Source: Symbiodinium microadriaticum (lineage: Eukaryota > Sar > Dinophyceae > Suessiales > Symbiodiniaceae). Taken from it: 64,000 nt of DNA. The stretch spans positions 939,693 through 1,003,692 of the forward strand of contig LSRX01000133.1 in assembly GCA_001939145.1 (NCBI GenBank). Reading direction: 5' to 3'. The notes under the pieces were generated by a model. That model did not search any database, was not told the origin of the DNA, and was given only the letters and a program-made list of their open reading frames with translations. The translations under genes and the position numbers were made by a program. Positions 54,241 to 63,960 of the stretch are shown here, piece by piece. Each line of letters begins with the position of its first letter. Position 1 is the first letter of the stretch.

Positions 54241-55907
54241 GTGACACCAGATCACCGTGACTGTTGTAAAACGCAGATCCCTTGTCGAGATAACACTCCA
54301 ACTTATCTGCTCCGTTGTGCCTGTCCTCCTCTCGAAAATAGCCTGCATTCAAGAGTCTGATTACAAATCGCTGGGCAACACACCACCATGCTGTTCCTTG
54401 ATGCGATCAACGGCCCGTTGCTGCTGCACATTGGGCCCGCGTTCGCAAGACAGGCCCGGTGCCATCCACGAATGGATGCACGGCATGCCACCCTCCGTGT
54501 GCAAGGCAGGTGTCTTCCAGGAATCCATGGCGAGGCACTTGTGAAGGAGCCAACGTCTGAGCAAAACGCTGCCAGCGGATGCAAGACTTGGAACACAGCA
54601 TGATGCGTTTTGCAGTTTTCAGATGGATGGATGGGTCACACAAGAACTGGAAAAGAGCAGGTTGACTACCGACCTCAGTAGAGGCTTCAAGTGACCTTTA
54701 GCAAGTAGCCACAAGACACTGGGCGGCGGGACGCCACCGCATAGTGGAGCTCCGTGAGATGCGGATCTCCTGGGAATAGATCCAATAAGTCAATCATCCC
54801 AAACAGTTCCAAGAGCATTCACCAGGTGTGGGCTCGAAAAAGTTAAAAGAGAAGGGATGCGTGTTCGCTCTATGCCTTGCAAGCCACGATTGAATACCTG
54901 TTCCGGCAACCCAACAGTCCGTTCAATCATCCTTACCCTAAACCCTAAACCCTAAACCCCTAAACCCCTAAACCCTAAACCCCCCTCTACGCTGAAATTT
55001 AAACACCCCGGGGCATCTTGGGACCCGGGAAAAGCTGCTAAGGGCGACAGTCAAGAGTGTTTCATAACGACCGAACGATTAGCTTCAAAGGGCGAATGCT
55101 TAGGCCTAGGCACAACCAGATACGACCAGTAGAACGGAGAGATCTGCTGCCATTTGCAATGGGCTTTGGGACACGACTGCCCTCCGCATGTCTATGTTGA
55201 CACCTTGGCATGGAGCTGCTGTTCTTCACATAGTGGAACTGCTGTGCTTGTCTTGTGAAGCTCCCTTCACCGACTCGCCGATATGGCCGTAGCAACCAAG
55301 GCCCGACTTCACAAATTCTGGTCGCAGGTTTAGGACAAAGCAAAGCATCCAGCTTTGGGGGGAGGCCTCTGAGATGCTGAAGTCTCCACAGGAGAGTTGC
55401 CAAGTGCAGCGGAGAGCGTCGCCTGTCAGGCAGAGCCAGTGCAAGCTACTCTCAAGAGGTCTTCTAGACTACACTGTCCAGTGAGAAGAACCAGGCTGTT
55501 GATCTATCGGGTATCAGGTTTGTATGTACCTCTCCCTACACAACACGGACCTAAGCAACTGTCCCATTGCTATCGTGACTAGGATTACCGGCACTACAAG
55601 CACTACAACCCACAGCCATCAGCATCGGTATCAACAATGTCGTCATGGTCGCCGTCACAGTCATCACCTTCTTTTTTCTTCCTCCGCGGTAAGGTGTGTC
55701 CTTATCCAGCGTGCGCCTACAATGTGTGCTGTGACACATCGGCCGATGGTACTCGGCTTGGCACGAATGCCCTTTGGGCAGGCCTTAATGCAAAAGTAAG
55801 CAGGATCCTCTGTACAAGCTCGCTTTAGCGGATCTGCAGCTAAAAGGTTGCTGTTGAGGTCTCAAAAAGCTTTGAGCACCATGTTGTGTCGAGCAGCGAT
55901 GCGGCAG
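54240..55907. other. Mostly non-coding, left flank of the LINE
   Basis: Minus-strand 54640-54360 contains protein-like pieces (N-V-Q-Q-Q-R-A-V-D-R-I-K-E-Q) that may continue the remnant to the left. A CCCTAAA tract lies at 54938-54985. No other gene is supported. The last few hundred bases before 55908 would include the 3' untranslated end of the LINE; I saw no clear tail repeat or target duplication. Confidence 0.5.
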
Positions 55908-56168
55908 TCAGTCATCCAGTTCATCCAGATCTATGATCATCGGTGTGCTCCGGAACTTGTTGGGTGAGCTTTTCTGCGCAAGCTGCTGGAACAGAAGACG
56001 TTGATTTCTCATGAGAGCTGAGATCTGCATCTGCAAGGAGTTGTGACGCTGCTGCAGGATGCCCATGTCTTGAACCATCTGTCTGAGCTGTACCTCTTGC
56101 AGATAAATCTGGCTCGCAATCCATTCCTCGCCATGAAGGTCTACGTATCTCAGCCAAAGGGAGGCCAT
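55908..56168 (-). CDS. Small coiled-coil ORF at the LINE 3' end
   Basis: 86 residues from ATG 56168, in the same +1 frame as the ORF at 57072-58019. Residues about 20-65 form a Gln/Leu-rich coiled coil (Y-L-Q-E-V-Q-L-R-Q-M-V-Q-D-M), and the end is acidic (I-I-D-L-D-E-L-D-D). The overlapping main frame here reads as low-complexity shadow, so this frame is the likelier coding one. Confidence 0.5.
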   Translation of the reverse strand: MASLWLRYVDLHGEEWIASQIYLQEVQLRQMVQDMGILQQRHNSLQMQISALMRNQRLLFQQLAQKSSPNKFRSTPMIIDLDELDD

Positions 56169-59100
56169 GATCTAGAGAAATACAATCTACTTGACTGGTG
56201 CTCGACTCATGCTCAATGCTATGTTGAGACCTTGAGGGAATTGCAAGCACAACCACATACATTTCCCGGCTGACTCGCTTGAGAGCCTCTGCATCAATGG
56301 TTGATGGCTTTTTGTCGTCATCCAAGGCAAGGTAACCCCCCTCACTCTTGGTCACCACATAGTAATGACCTGAGGATGGTGTGGATCCTTTGTGACAGAT
56401 CACTGCAGCTACTTGGTAAGTTTGCCACTGCACTTCCATGGCAGCTGAAGCACAAAAGACAGGTACCTGTAGGGAGGCAGGGAGGGCATAACTCTGCTTT
56501 GCTTTTGTGATGTTGTTCTGATGATGCCTGAAGCGTGGGAGCTGCAAAAAGAGCCACGGTGCCGTGTGCACCAGGGCTTGCCGATATTCCTGCGCACACC
56601 AATGGTTAATGAGGTGCTGAAGAATAGGGCTATGCTTGGGGGGGTCTCCTAGACCAATGCATTGTGTGAGTGGGGTCTCCTCCGTTATCTGCATAGATCC
56701 ATCAAGAACTCTACGGCCTTGCCATGACCCCTGCAAGGACCTGGGCATCAGTTTCGGGTGGAGAAAATCGATGAACTCCGAAACATCATGTTGTTGCTCA
56801 GGCAGTCGCCACCCCAGGGTAAGGAATCCCAAATGACGCAAGATTTGCACATGGTGCTTGCCTCGCAGGGAGGTGAGCACACTAGGCATGAGATGTTCTG
56901 CCGCTGCACATTGGACTGCAATGCTGAGGGAGTACATGAAAGCAATTGCATAACAATGATTTCCAGGGTTTGTGAGGCTGAAGGTGGGGGGCAAATGTGC
57001 AACCAAATGTGCAACCTCAGGCACCCGAGCTGCTTCAGTGGCTGGTGCAGTTGAGGAGGAAGCCGATGCAGTCACTTCCCATACAGCAGTTTTGCAAGGT
57101 GTTTCGCCGTTGGTGATCGCTGAAGCCCTTCCCGCTTCATCGAGACCCCGATGAGCTGCCACATGGAACAGCCCAGCAGCTTGCACAGGACTTCGTGCAT
57201 CTCGTTCGCTTTCTCCCCTCTTAGGGAGATTCCCAACAAGAAGGTCACGGATGGATGGCTGGAGGTGTTTTCCTCGACTAGATCCAGGCCTTTGGTACTG
57301 TGGAACTTGTGGATGATGTCGCCTCGGAGATTCTCGAGCAAGAAGGTGAGCTGCCTCACCAGTTCTGTGTGGCTGAGGCTCTCCTTGTTGTTGTCCAGCA
57401 CCAGTTTCCGGGATTTGTGGCACCATCGAAGAAAGGTCCAAGCTTGGTTGGAGTCCAGCCAATGCACTGCTTGCAGCTTCCCCTGGCCCTCTGTTGTGGA
57501 TGCCATGTTTTGGACCCTGGCGAGCAATTCCTTCACCAAGCAGGCAAGGAGAACCGTCCGCAGGGAGGAAGTGAGGCCCTCGTGCCCCTCCTCCTTCTTG
57601 GCGTGCCACTCCGTCGAGATGGCATGCAGGTTCGGTATGATGCTCGCGTAGTCCTGGCGCATGAAAAGAACGAAGTCCTTGTCCATCCTCTGTGCCGCCA
57701 GCTGGTCCTCGTGATGCAACAACGCCCGGGCTAGCAATTTGCCCTCCGCTGAGAGCTGAGTGTTGCGAGGCTGCCGATGCTGTGGACGTCGGGATCCTGT
57801 CTGAGGACTGGCACTGAAGAGTGGGCTCGGCTCGGGTCGAGGCCGTTTGGGAGGCTGAGTCGAGTCTTCCCGTTCCGGTTCCATCTCCTCCTTCTCCTCC
57901 TTCTTGGGCAGAGCGAGCTGCTTTGTTCGACTGGTTAGCAGGCTGGGGTTGCAGAAAGCGAAGATGTCGGCTTCTGGGTTGAGCCCTTGCATCACATCCG
58001 TCATCCTGAGTTTGCTCAAATCTGACTCTAGCTACACAAATTTGGTAAAGCACGACACACTGTTGAGCATGTCTGGCCGGGGCCCAGACTTTGCGTTTGC
58101 ACCACGGACACTGGTGATCCCGAACCAAATGCTGTTTGAAGCTCAGACACAGGGTTGTGGCTTTAGCATGTAGGCCTGGTGTTTCTGGCTCATGTATCTT
58201 GCAGATGTGTTGTTTGACATGTCGAAAAGAAGCTATCCACATGTGACACAATGTGCAATGACTTTGGAGGTCCGGCTGCAACGTAGGGTCTCTCAGCAAG
58301 GACTCCCAATGCTGTGATTGCTTTGCAAAGCGAGAGCGCTCAAGCAGTGGCACGTTTTGCTGTGTGCCCGTGGCATCATCAGGGGGAGTCGCAGCCACCA
58401 AGTCCTGAAGATTCGGGGTTTGTGGATCGTCAGGCTTTACAGGATGTTTAATCATGCTCTCTCCACCTAGTTTTTCGCAGGCTCCACTTTCAATGTGCTC
58501 GCGCAGGTTCTGCCATTTGAAAAAGGATCTGAGGCACAAGCGGCAGACAGGAAGGCCGCCCGTAGCATGCTGCCGTGGTACAAACTTGGTGGGATTGCAA
58601 GCAGCACGGGGTGGGAGGTTCTGGTGTGCAAGCTGGGCATGGATTCTCATGGCATTCTCAGTGGTGAAGCATGCATCACAGTAGGGGCATGGCACTGCAG
58701 CTTCGATGATTGGTAGCTGAGCATCCTGTTGCTGCTGCAGATCGACAAGATGCTGCCAATTGGCTTCAAGACGCTCTACATAAGCACAGACATCTGTCCG
58801 CGTGGTGATGTCTGGGGCAGTCACTGCCTTGAGGTTCAGGCTTTCTCGGAAGCGCTGGAGGGAGCGCAGCAGAACCTGACCAGGTGGTAACAGATTGGCG
58901 GATTGCAGCACTTGTTCATTTGTAGTGCGAGTGAGGTGAACAGGTTGTCGTTGAATTGCTCGTAAGTGTTTTGTGGTGATTTTGGTGAGTTTGTCTAGCC
59001 CGGCACGGGTGACACCAACTGCCGCCAAGGAGTAGTGTATGCTGGTTTGGACGCAGGCCGCCCATAATCGAAGCCTATGTTGGACCTGAAGTGTGTGATG

Positions 59101-62100
59101 CCCATTCAAGGTTTTGCGAAGGGCCTGGTATTTGGCCTGACCGGATTGTATCCGATGCTCCATGTTGGCATCCAAGCGGTGGTGATAGGTCACTTTTGTG
59201 CCCAGATGGTCATGGACCGCACGGATAGGGATGAGCTGTTCTTGGCCTCGAACCTGCACGCTGAAAAATTTGTCTCCATTGCGAAGTTTGATGTGGTCTC
59301 GTAAGACTGACTTGGCTTGTTTGCCCTCAAGTCGGCACAAGATGGCTGTTTTCTTAAAGTTGATGGACATCCGAAAATCCATCAAAGTCTCAAGAACAAC
59401 TTGGAGTTGTTGCACACTTTGCTCAAAATCAGCTTTACTTCTGATAACCCACTGACACCAATGATCATCAGCGAAAAGGACAAGGGCCTGATGCAACCAG
59501 TCTTGGCCCAACTTATCACGGAGGCTATGCATCACCGCAACAGTAAAGAAGGACCATAAGAATGGAGCAATGCAACAGCCTTGCTTCAAGCCGTTCGTCG
59601 TGGTGTGGCGACCAACATTGGCACCTGCTCGAAAGACATACTGGGCATCAGTGTGCAGTTGCTGAATCACAGCAATGGTGTCCTGTGATACTCCATGTTT
59701 GGCCAAGGTTTCATATATGATGGGCCGACTTGCAAAGTCATACGCCTTGGAAAGATCCAACGAAAGACCGAGTCCACCCACACAACCTAAGGGTTTTTTG
59801 CCCTGGTGTTGTTGAATTCTGCTAGTCCTATTTTCCCTGAGACATTGATGAACCTCCTCAAAATGCATGTGAACCCGCAGGATTGCATCGAAGGTCCCCC
59901 TGGATGGGGCATAGGCGTACTGGGGAAGATCTCGAACAAGAGGTAGAAGAACATCCAAGAGATTTTTTCGGATCAGACTAGCAACCGTTTTTGCACTGGG
60001 GCATTGAAGGCCGATGGGTCTGAGGTTGGCTACTTCCGTACCAGGCTTATTGGGTTTGGGGATTAAGGTGATATAAGCATCATGCAGGTCTGCACGTAAC
60101 TTGGAGGTGCTGCCTGCCTGGAAGTGAAGGCGCAGCGCAGGGCCCAGGAGGCCGGCAATGCTGCCTGCACAGAGCTTCCAAATGGCAGCTGGAGCAGTGT
60201 TGTATGGCACGGCTTTTGCAGCTCCAAGTTTTTGGAGTGTGGCCTGCACCTGCTGATCTGAAATGGGCACTCCTTGCTGAATGCATGCACCTGTGGGGGC
60301 GTCCGGGTATATAGAGAATGTGTCTCGAGCATACTGAAGCATGGCCTGCAGAGAGGCCGGTTTGTCCAGCAGGTGACCTTGTTTGTCACGCAATCTTGAC
60401 ATGAATTGGCGCTTGTTTGGGGTCAAGCTTCTGACGATCTGGTGTAAGGTTCGTTGATCACCTTTGCATGCTGCCGCTTCAGCCTCTGCCAATTTCTCAA
60501 GAATCGCCGTCTGTTTGAGGTGACGACTCTGGGCCCGCAGGGCTTTGGATGCCTTCAGAAAGGCGGTTGCCGCCCGCCATTGTCTGAACACTGCATGAGG
60601 TGTGGCAGCACGGTGCACCTTGAGCTCTCGGTAGAGCTGCCATGTGCTCTTGGCCGAGGCTCGGAACGAGCCTTGGGCACTGACTCTTGTGTCGTCGGGC
60701 CGACCCAAGGGAAATCTTCGTTCCACTGCTTCTAGGAGAATTCGATTGACTGAGTCTCGTACTTGGTGCAACTCAGTAGCAGTAACAGCCTGCAATGCTT
60801 GAGCAATCTCCTCCTTAAGAGCTACAGCTTGGGGGGTGTCGGCATGAACAGAGTGCAGCAAGGCTACCTTGTCGTACCGGGCAGCGGTTGGTGCAGTCAC
60901 CGGCTCACCGCGCCGGCTGAATGGCACAACTTGCAGTGTCGCCTCAATGGGCCAGTGTCCCGCTGCCATCCAGGACTTAATGGGAAATGCATAATTGGGT
61001 GCAGCTTGTCTGGCACCACTCTTTGCATCTCGAAGCCTAGTAAGCACGAAGTCAATACGAGTCTTGCTGTGAGCGGATTCATACGTGTACCCTGGTCGAC
61101 AATGCCAAGTGTTCAAAGCACAGAGGTCATGTTCCCCAAGCAATTTCTGAAACTGCCGGTCCCTGTCCTGGCCTGCATCATGCGATCGGTTGGCTGCACC
61201 CACGTGTGGATGCTGCTTCGCGAGCTGTGCATTGAAATCTCCTCCGAGAAGCAAAGGATTACGGCTGGGCAGAAGCTTGAGGGTTCGGGACAATGTGTCC
61301 CAGATGTGCTGTCGGTAGGCTTGGTTCTGCTCTGGCGGCAGATGGGTTCTGTGCACATGTTGGTAGATACCAAGAACATCAACCGTGAGGTTACTCTGCT
61401 TATGGACCGCTCTCACGTGAAGAAGACGACCTGGGTAGAGTTCCTGTACCGACGGCTCCTCAAAAGCTTCCTGTCGTAACATCACCAAGACCCCTCCAAA
61501 CCTGTCATATGACACCTCGGAGCCATAGCCTGAAGAGTGGATACAGTACCAGCGACCACTTCGGAAATCTGTGCTGTCTCTCCAATGTGTCTCCTGCAAA
61601 ATCACCACCTCAAAACGGCCCTCACTGTCTAACCACGCCATCAACTCCTGGAAGGACGAGGCTGGAAGGCCTCCTGCGTTCCAGCACAAGCTACGAATGT
61701 TGGGGTGACGGGAGGTGGATGAGGGCTGCTTGGGAGTGGGTTTAGTGAGGGCAGGCTTAGGCTCTGACTGTGCTAAGGATTGTAGGGACGCTCTGGTGTG
61801 CCACTTGCCTCTATAATAAGTACCACCCTCCAATGATGTCATGGCTCGGTTACGGGCTCGTCGGTATGCCCGTTTAGCTGCAAAAGTGAGTTTGAATTTG
61901 GATCCATGGGAAAGGCCTGAACCGGGCGCTGTGCCGTATTGCTTCCCTGGCCCCAGCTGGGAACCAGGTTCACCCCCCATCGCGGCAATGGAAGGAACCC
62001 TCACCCCAACAGCAGTTTGAAGAAGGCTAAACCCCATTATGGAGGCTCCTAGGCTGCTGCCTCCGGACTTGGGACCGGAGTGGCCAGAGGGAGAGGTCTT

Positions 62101-62883
62101 ATAGGAACCAGGTTTCCTAGACGAGGTCTGGGTCGGGGTGTGTTTAGGGACACTACAGGGATTGAAGAGAGGGGTGGCCAGTGCTCCTGCAGTGTGCTGT
62201 TGCACAGCATCTCGCAGTGGCGGCTGCCAGGTGCAGCCCATGGGCTGCCCAAGGAGGCATCTGATGCCTTGCCAGACTACTTCAATTATACCTTGCTTCC
62301 TAAGAACCGAAAAGGGTCCACTAAAACAACACCTAGAGGAGAACCTAGAACCAACCTGAGGATGTCTTATTATGCAAGCTTTGTTGCCGATCAACGGCAT
62401 GCCGGGCCGTTGGAAAGCTTGCGCCCTCAAGGAGCAAGCTCGCCATGGGGCTGCTCCAGATGTGCTGACTGGTGGTAGCATCAGCCGGGCACCTTTACTC
62501 GCGGCGCTGTCCTGCTGAGCGATGGCCCTGGGCACTAGCTGTGACCCAATTTCCCCAGTTTGCCAGGCGCTCATTGCTGAGATAGTGCTCAGCCTGCTCT
62601 CGAAGCCGTTGCCAATCACTGTTGGCGATGTCGCGTTGCATCCAGGACATTTTGCCAGAGTGTGAGCGTCGGCTTGCATGTGGAAACAATGCCTGCACTT
62701 CGGCCCGGTACAGGCTGCTGAACTTAGCCTTTGCTCCATCCAAATCCTCTCCATGCAAGATGAGGCTGAAGTCAGAGCTTTCACTGATCCCATCCTGGCT
62801 GCCTGGAGTGAAGGATCGAGGGCTGAGGTCATCATCACTGGCAGCTGCGTCATTGTCATCTGCATCGCCTCGCGGCGGGTCAT
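55921..62883 (-). CDS. LINE main frame: endonuclease, reverse transcriptase, fingers, USP domain
   Basis: Open for 2320 codons. The first ~200 codons overlap ORF1 and are probably not translated in this frame. Endonuclease at residues about 395-650: L-C-W-N-A-G-G, I-L-Q-E-T-H-W, G-G-D-F-N-A-Q-L (about 549), R-I-D-F-V-L and A-G-H-W-P-I. Reverse transcriptase at about 930-1250: L-I-P-K-P-N-K-P, L-D-L-S-K-A-Y-D (about 1040), L-K-Q-G-C-C-I-A-P-F and F-A-D-D-H (about 1136). Cys/His fingers at about 1398-1590 (C-P-Y-C, C-R-L-C, C-T-L-C, C-P-W-C). Residues about 1620-1940 read as shadow of the +1 ORF. The USP-like domain is at about 1970-2218. It would nick target DNA and prime cDNA synthesis there. 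How the separate segments are translated is unclear. Confidence 0.8.
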   Translation of the reverse strand: MTRREAMQMTMTQLPVMMTSALDPSLQAARMGSVKALTSASSCMERIWMEQRLSSAACTGPKCRHCFHMQADAHTLAKCPGCNATSPTVIGNGFESRLSTISAMSAWQTGEIGSQLVPRAIAQQDSAASKGARLMLPPVSTSGAAPWRACSLRAQAFQRPGMPLIGNKACIIRHPQVGSRFSSRCCFSGPFSVLRKQGIIEVVWQGIRCLLGQPMGCTWQPPLRDAVQQHTAGALATPLFNPCSVPKHTPTQTSSRKPGSYKTSPSGHSGPKSGGSSLGASIMGFSLLQTAVGVRVPSIAAMGGEPGSQLGPGKQYGTAPGSGLSHGSKFKLTFAAKRAYRRARNRAMTSLEGGTYYRGKWHTRASLQSLAQSEPKPALTKPTPKQPSSTSRHPNIRSLCWNAGGLPASSFQELMAWLDSEGRFEVVILQETHWRDSTDFRSGRWYCIHSSGYGSEVSYDRFGGVLVMLRQEAFEEPSVQELYPGRLLHVRAVHKQSNLTVDVLGIYQHVHRTHLPPEQNQAYRQHIWDTLSRTLKLLPSRNPLLLGGDFNAQLAKQHPHVGAANRSHDAGQDRDRQFQKLLGEHDLCALNTWHCRPGYTYESAHSKTRIDFVLTRLRDAKSGARQAAPNYAFPIKSWMAAGHWPIEATLQVVPFSRRGEPVTAPTAARYDKVALLHSVHADTPQAVALKEEIAQALQAVTATELHQVRDSVNRILLEAVERRFPLGRPDDTRVSAQGSFRASAKSTWQLYRELKVHRAATPHAVFRQWRAATAFLKASKALRAQSRHLKQTAILEKLAEAEAAACKGDQRTLHQIVRSLTPNKRQFMSRLRDKQGHLLDKPASLQAMLQYARDTFSIYPDAPTGACIQQGVPISDQQVQATLQKLGAAKAVPYNTAPAAIWKLCAGSIAGLLGPALRLHFQAGSTSKLRADLHDAYITLIPKPNKPGTEVANLRPIGLQCPSAKTVASLIRKNLLDVLLPLVRDLPQYAYAPSRGTFDAILRVHMHFEEVHQCLRENRTSRIQQHQGKKPLGCVGGLGLSLDLSKAYDFASRPIIYETLAKHGVSQDTIAVIQQLHTDAQYVFRAGANVGRHTTTNGLKQGCCIAPFLWSFFTVAVMHSLRDKLGQDWLHQALVLFADDHWCQWVIRSKADFEQSVQQLQVVLETLMDFRMSINFKKTAILCRLEGKQAKSVLRDHIKLRNGDKFFSVQVRGQEQLIPIRAVHDHLGTKVTYHHRLDANMEHRIQSGQAKYQALRKTLNGHHTLQVQHRLRLWAACVQTSIHYSLAAVGVTRAGLDKLTKITTKHLRAIQRQPVHLTRTTNEQVLQSANLLPPGQVLLRSLQRFRESLNLKAVTAPDITTRTDVCAYVERLEANWQHLVDLQQQQDAQLPIIEAAVPCPYCDACFTTENAMRIHAQLAHQNLPPRAACNPTKFVPRQHATGGLPVCRLCLRSFFKWQNLREHIESGACEKLGGESMIKHPVKPDDPQTPNLQDLVAATPPDDATGTQQNVPLLERSRFAKQSQHWESLLRDPTLQPDLQSHCTLCHMWIASFRHVKQHICKIHEPETPGLHAKATTLCLSFKQHLVRDHQCPWCKRKVWAPARHAQQCVVLYQICVARVRFEQTQDDGCDARAQPRSRHLRFLQPQPANQSNKAARSAQEGGEGGDGTGTGRLDSASQTASTRAEPTLQCQSSDRIPTSTASAASQHSALSGGQIASPGVVASRGPAGGTEDGQGLRSFHAPGLREHHTEPACHLDGVARQEGGGARGPHFLPADGSPCLLGEGIARQGPKHGIHNRGPGEAASSALAGLQPSLDLSSMVPQIPETGAGQQQGEPQPHRTGEAAHLLARESPRRHHPQVPQYQRPGSSRGKHLQPSIRDLLVGNLPKRGESERDARSPVQAAGLFHVAAHRGLDEAGRASAITNGETPCKTAVWEVTASASSSTAPATEAARVPEVAHLVAHLPPTFSLTNPGNHCYAIAFMYSLSIAVQCAAAEHLMPSVLTSLRGKHHVQILRHLGFLTLGWRLPEQQHDVSEFIDFLHPKLMPRSLQGSWQGRRVLDGSMQITEETPLTQCIGLGDPPKHSPILQHLINHWCAQEYRQALVHTAPWLFLQLPRFRHHQNNITKAKQSYALPASLQVPVFCASAAMEVQWQTYQVAAVICHKGSTPSSGHYYVVTKSEGGYLALDDDKKPSTIDAEALKRVSREMYVVVLAIPSRSQHSIEHESSTSQVDCISLDHGLPLAEIRRPSWRGMDCEPDLSARGTAQTDGSRHGHPAAASQLLADADLSSHEKSTSSVPAACAEKLTQQVPEHTDDHRSG
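56230..56985 (-). other. USP-type deubiquitinase domain in the LINE
   Basis: In the main frame. The Cys box reads N-P-G-N-H-C-Y-A-I-A-F (about 56945-56975), matching the G-N-T-C-Y pattern of ubiquitin-specific proteases. Q-Q-H-D-V-S-E-F-I-D-F-L (about 56762-56797) matches the conserved Q-Q-D-A-x-E-F segment. The His box reads S-S-G-H-Y-Y-V-V (about 56355-56375), followed by A-L-D-D-D. Catalytic Cys, His and Asp candidates are all present, so the protease could be active. At roughly 250 residues it is compact for the family, with no large insertions. Confidence 0.75.
57072..58019 (-). CDS. Unknown ORF in +1 frame between RT and USP segments
   Basis: 315 residues from ATG 58019. An N-terminal basic/acidic linker (K-K-E-E-K-E-E-M, P-P-K-R-P-R-P) resembles a nuclear-localisation region. 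From about residue 95 the protein is helical with well-spaced Leu and Trp (L-L-A-R-A-L-L-H-H-E-D, W-T-F-L-R-W-C-H-K-S-R, V-R-Q-L-T-F-L-L-E-N-L). It reads as genuine protein while the main frame reads as Gly/Arg/Pro-rich shadow. No family recognised. It could be a nucleic-acid-binding or particle protein, which is speculation. Confidence 0.6.
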   Translation of the reverse strand: MSKLRMTDVMQGLNPEADIFAFCNPSLLTSRTKQLALPKKEEKEEMEPEREDSTQPPKRPRPEPSPLFSASPQTGSRRPQHRQPRNTQLSAEGKLLARALLHHEDQLAAQRMDKDFVLFMRQDYASIIPNLHAISTEWHAKKEEGHEGLTSSLRTVLLACLVKELLARVQNMASTTEGQGKLQAVHWLDSNQAWTFLRWCHKSRKLVLDNNKESLSHTELVRQLTFLLENLRGDIIHKFHSTKGLDLVEENTSSHPSVTFLLGISLRGEKANEMHEVLCKLLGCSMWQLIGVSMKREGLQRSPTAKHLAKLLYGK

Positions 62884-62947
62884 GGGAACCGCCGGCTGGC
62901 ACGCTGCTCATCCCTCGGGGTCGCTTCACGATCCCTGCGTGAGCCAT
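62495..62947 (-). CDS. LINE ORF1-like acidic protein
   Basis: 150 residues from ATG 62947; the frame extends to 63058 but that part is a GAT/ATG microsatellite. An acidic Asp/Ser-rich segment (D-A-D-D-N-D-A-A-A-S-D-D-D) is followed by a helical C-terminal half (A-K-F-S-S-L-Y-R-A-E-V-Q-A-L-F, D-W-Q-R-L-R-E-Q-A-E-H-Y-L). It precedes and overlaps the main frame, which lies +1 to it. Position suggests ORF1; no zinc knuckle or RRM seen. Confidence 0.5.
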   Translation of the reverse strand: MAHAGIVKRPRGMSSVPAGGSHDPPRGDADDNDAAASDDDLSPRSFTPGSQDGISESSDFSLILHGEDLDGAKAKFSSLYRAEVQALFPHASRRSHSGKMSWMQRDIANSDWQRLREQAEHYLSNERLANWGNWVTASAQGHRSAGQRRE

Positions 62948-63091
62948 GGCGCATAGTCGAGGGAAGACAAAAACCTCAGATACCTCTCTCGGGCCAAGGG
63001 GCTTCACAGTCATCACCATTACCAACAGCAGCAGCATCATCACCATCATCACCATCATCCCAACGCCATGATCATCCTTATCATATAATTT

Positions 63092-63190
63092 GGGTAGCTC
63101 CTTAAACTAGGGTCCCCTTCTTGGGTCCCAATACAGTACCGCACCCTTGTAAGAAGGACCTTAAAACGGACCCTAATTTAGAGAACTCCC
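63092..63190. repeat. MITE-like family C copy
   Basis: Left end GGGTAGCTCCTTAAACTAGG, right end CGGACCCTAATTTAGAGAAC followed by TCCC. The interior includes CAATACAGTACCGCACCCTT. Terminal repeats are imperfect compared with 37761-37847. It lies just outside the 5' end of the LINE. Confidence 0.6.
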
Positions 63191-63707
63191 CTGTTCAGTG
63201 CCTGTTGAGAAGAATCTCAGGTCTTGCTCTCGACGTAGTTCTATCTTGTCCTAACTACTACTGCAGTTGGCAGTCGGGCCTAAAGCTTTACACATTCGCA
63301 ACATAAGCGCAAGTTCCTGCCCCAATGTCTAGATGAGTGTCGAAACCCCCTCGTCATGATGATTCTGCTTATTATCATCATTCTTCTTCGATTTGTTATT
63401 CTGGTTATTGCAGGGCTTACCTAAGTCACCTCGAAACGTCCCCGAATCATTGAGATACTTCAGCCCCCACAGAAACTCCCCAAATTCGACCAACATCTGC
63501 TTCAATCTGCACCTCCGTTCGTGAGGTTACTTCCGTGCCCCTTGCGGTGATTTCGATTCGTCTGCAGTTTAGCGCCTGGGTAGAACAGCAAAGGACCAGT
63601 AAAGACGCAGAGTCTGCTTGTTTTTGCAATGCCACTGCACTGAAAAGGCACACCAGTTCGGCATCCTCCCCCGCACATTTCTGCATGGGAGAGAGAGAAT
63701 GAAAAGC
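63191..63707. other. No gene seen
   Basis: Unique-looking sequence with stops in all frames at short intervals. It may be the 3' untranslated region or an intergenic stretch after the exon at 63708. Confidence 0.5.
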
Positions 63708-63960
63708 TCAGTCTCCCTTGCAACTCCCCTCACTCTTGCTCTGATCACTGCTCTCCGAGGTGCCCTTCCTTGCCCTTTGGCTGGCCACCTCACTCCCTAT
63801 GAAAAGCACCAGGCTCAATGCCGCGTACGCCACTTGGGTCCATGCGAAACCCCTTTGCCCGCCCAGGTAGATGCCGTAGCGTGCCGAGATGGGCCCCAAG
63901 CCACGGCCCAGGAAATCGGCCATCACAAGGCCCAGGAGCGTCGTGGTGTTCCTGCGACTT
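63708..63960 (-). CDS. Candidate last exon of an MFS-type membrane transporter
   Basis: Minus-strand frame ending in TGA at 63708, about 84 residues. R-R-N-T-T-T-L-L-G-L-V-M-A-D-F-L-G-R-G-L (about 63955-63895), then G-P, recalls the segment R-G-T-...-D-D-L-G-K-G-x-G-P of algal MFS transporters. It is followed by a hydrophobic helix (A-A-L-S-L-V-L-F-I-G-S-E) and a hydrophilic Ser/Lys-rich tail. Upstream exons would lie beyond the window. The family match is from memory and moderate. Confidence 0.42.

Larger units (their letters stand above)
55908..62947 (-). mobile_element. LINE-type (non-LTR) retrotransposon with USP domain
   Basis: A 7-kb minus-strand block with an acidic ORF1, an apurinic-type endonuclease, reverse transcriptase, Cys/His fingers, an extra ORF, a USP-type protease domain and a coiled-coil ORF. 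No LTRs are present. Coordinates are those of coding sequence; untranslated ends are undefined. The main frame has no stop over 2320 codons, implying a young copy. I cannot assign a named clade; the EN-then-RT order with C-terminal fingers is usual for endonuclease-bearing LINEs. Confidence 0.85.
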
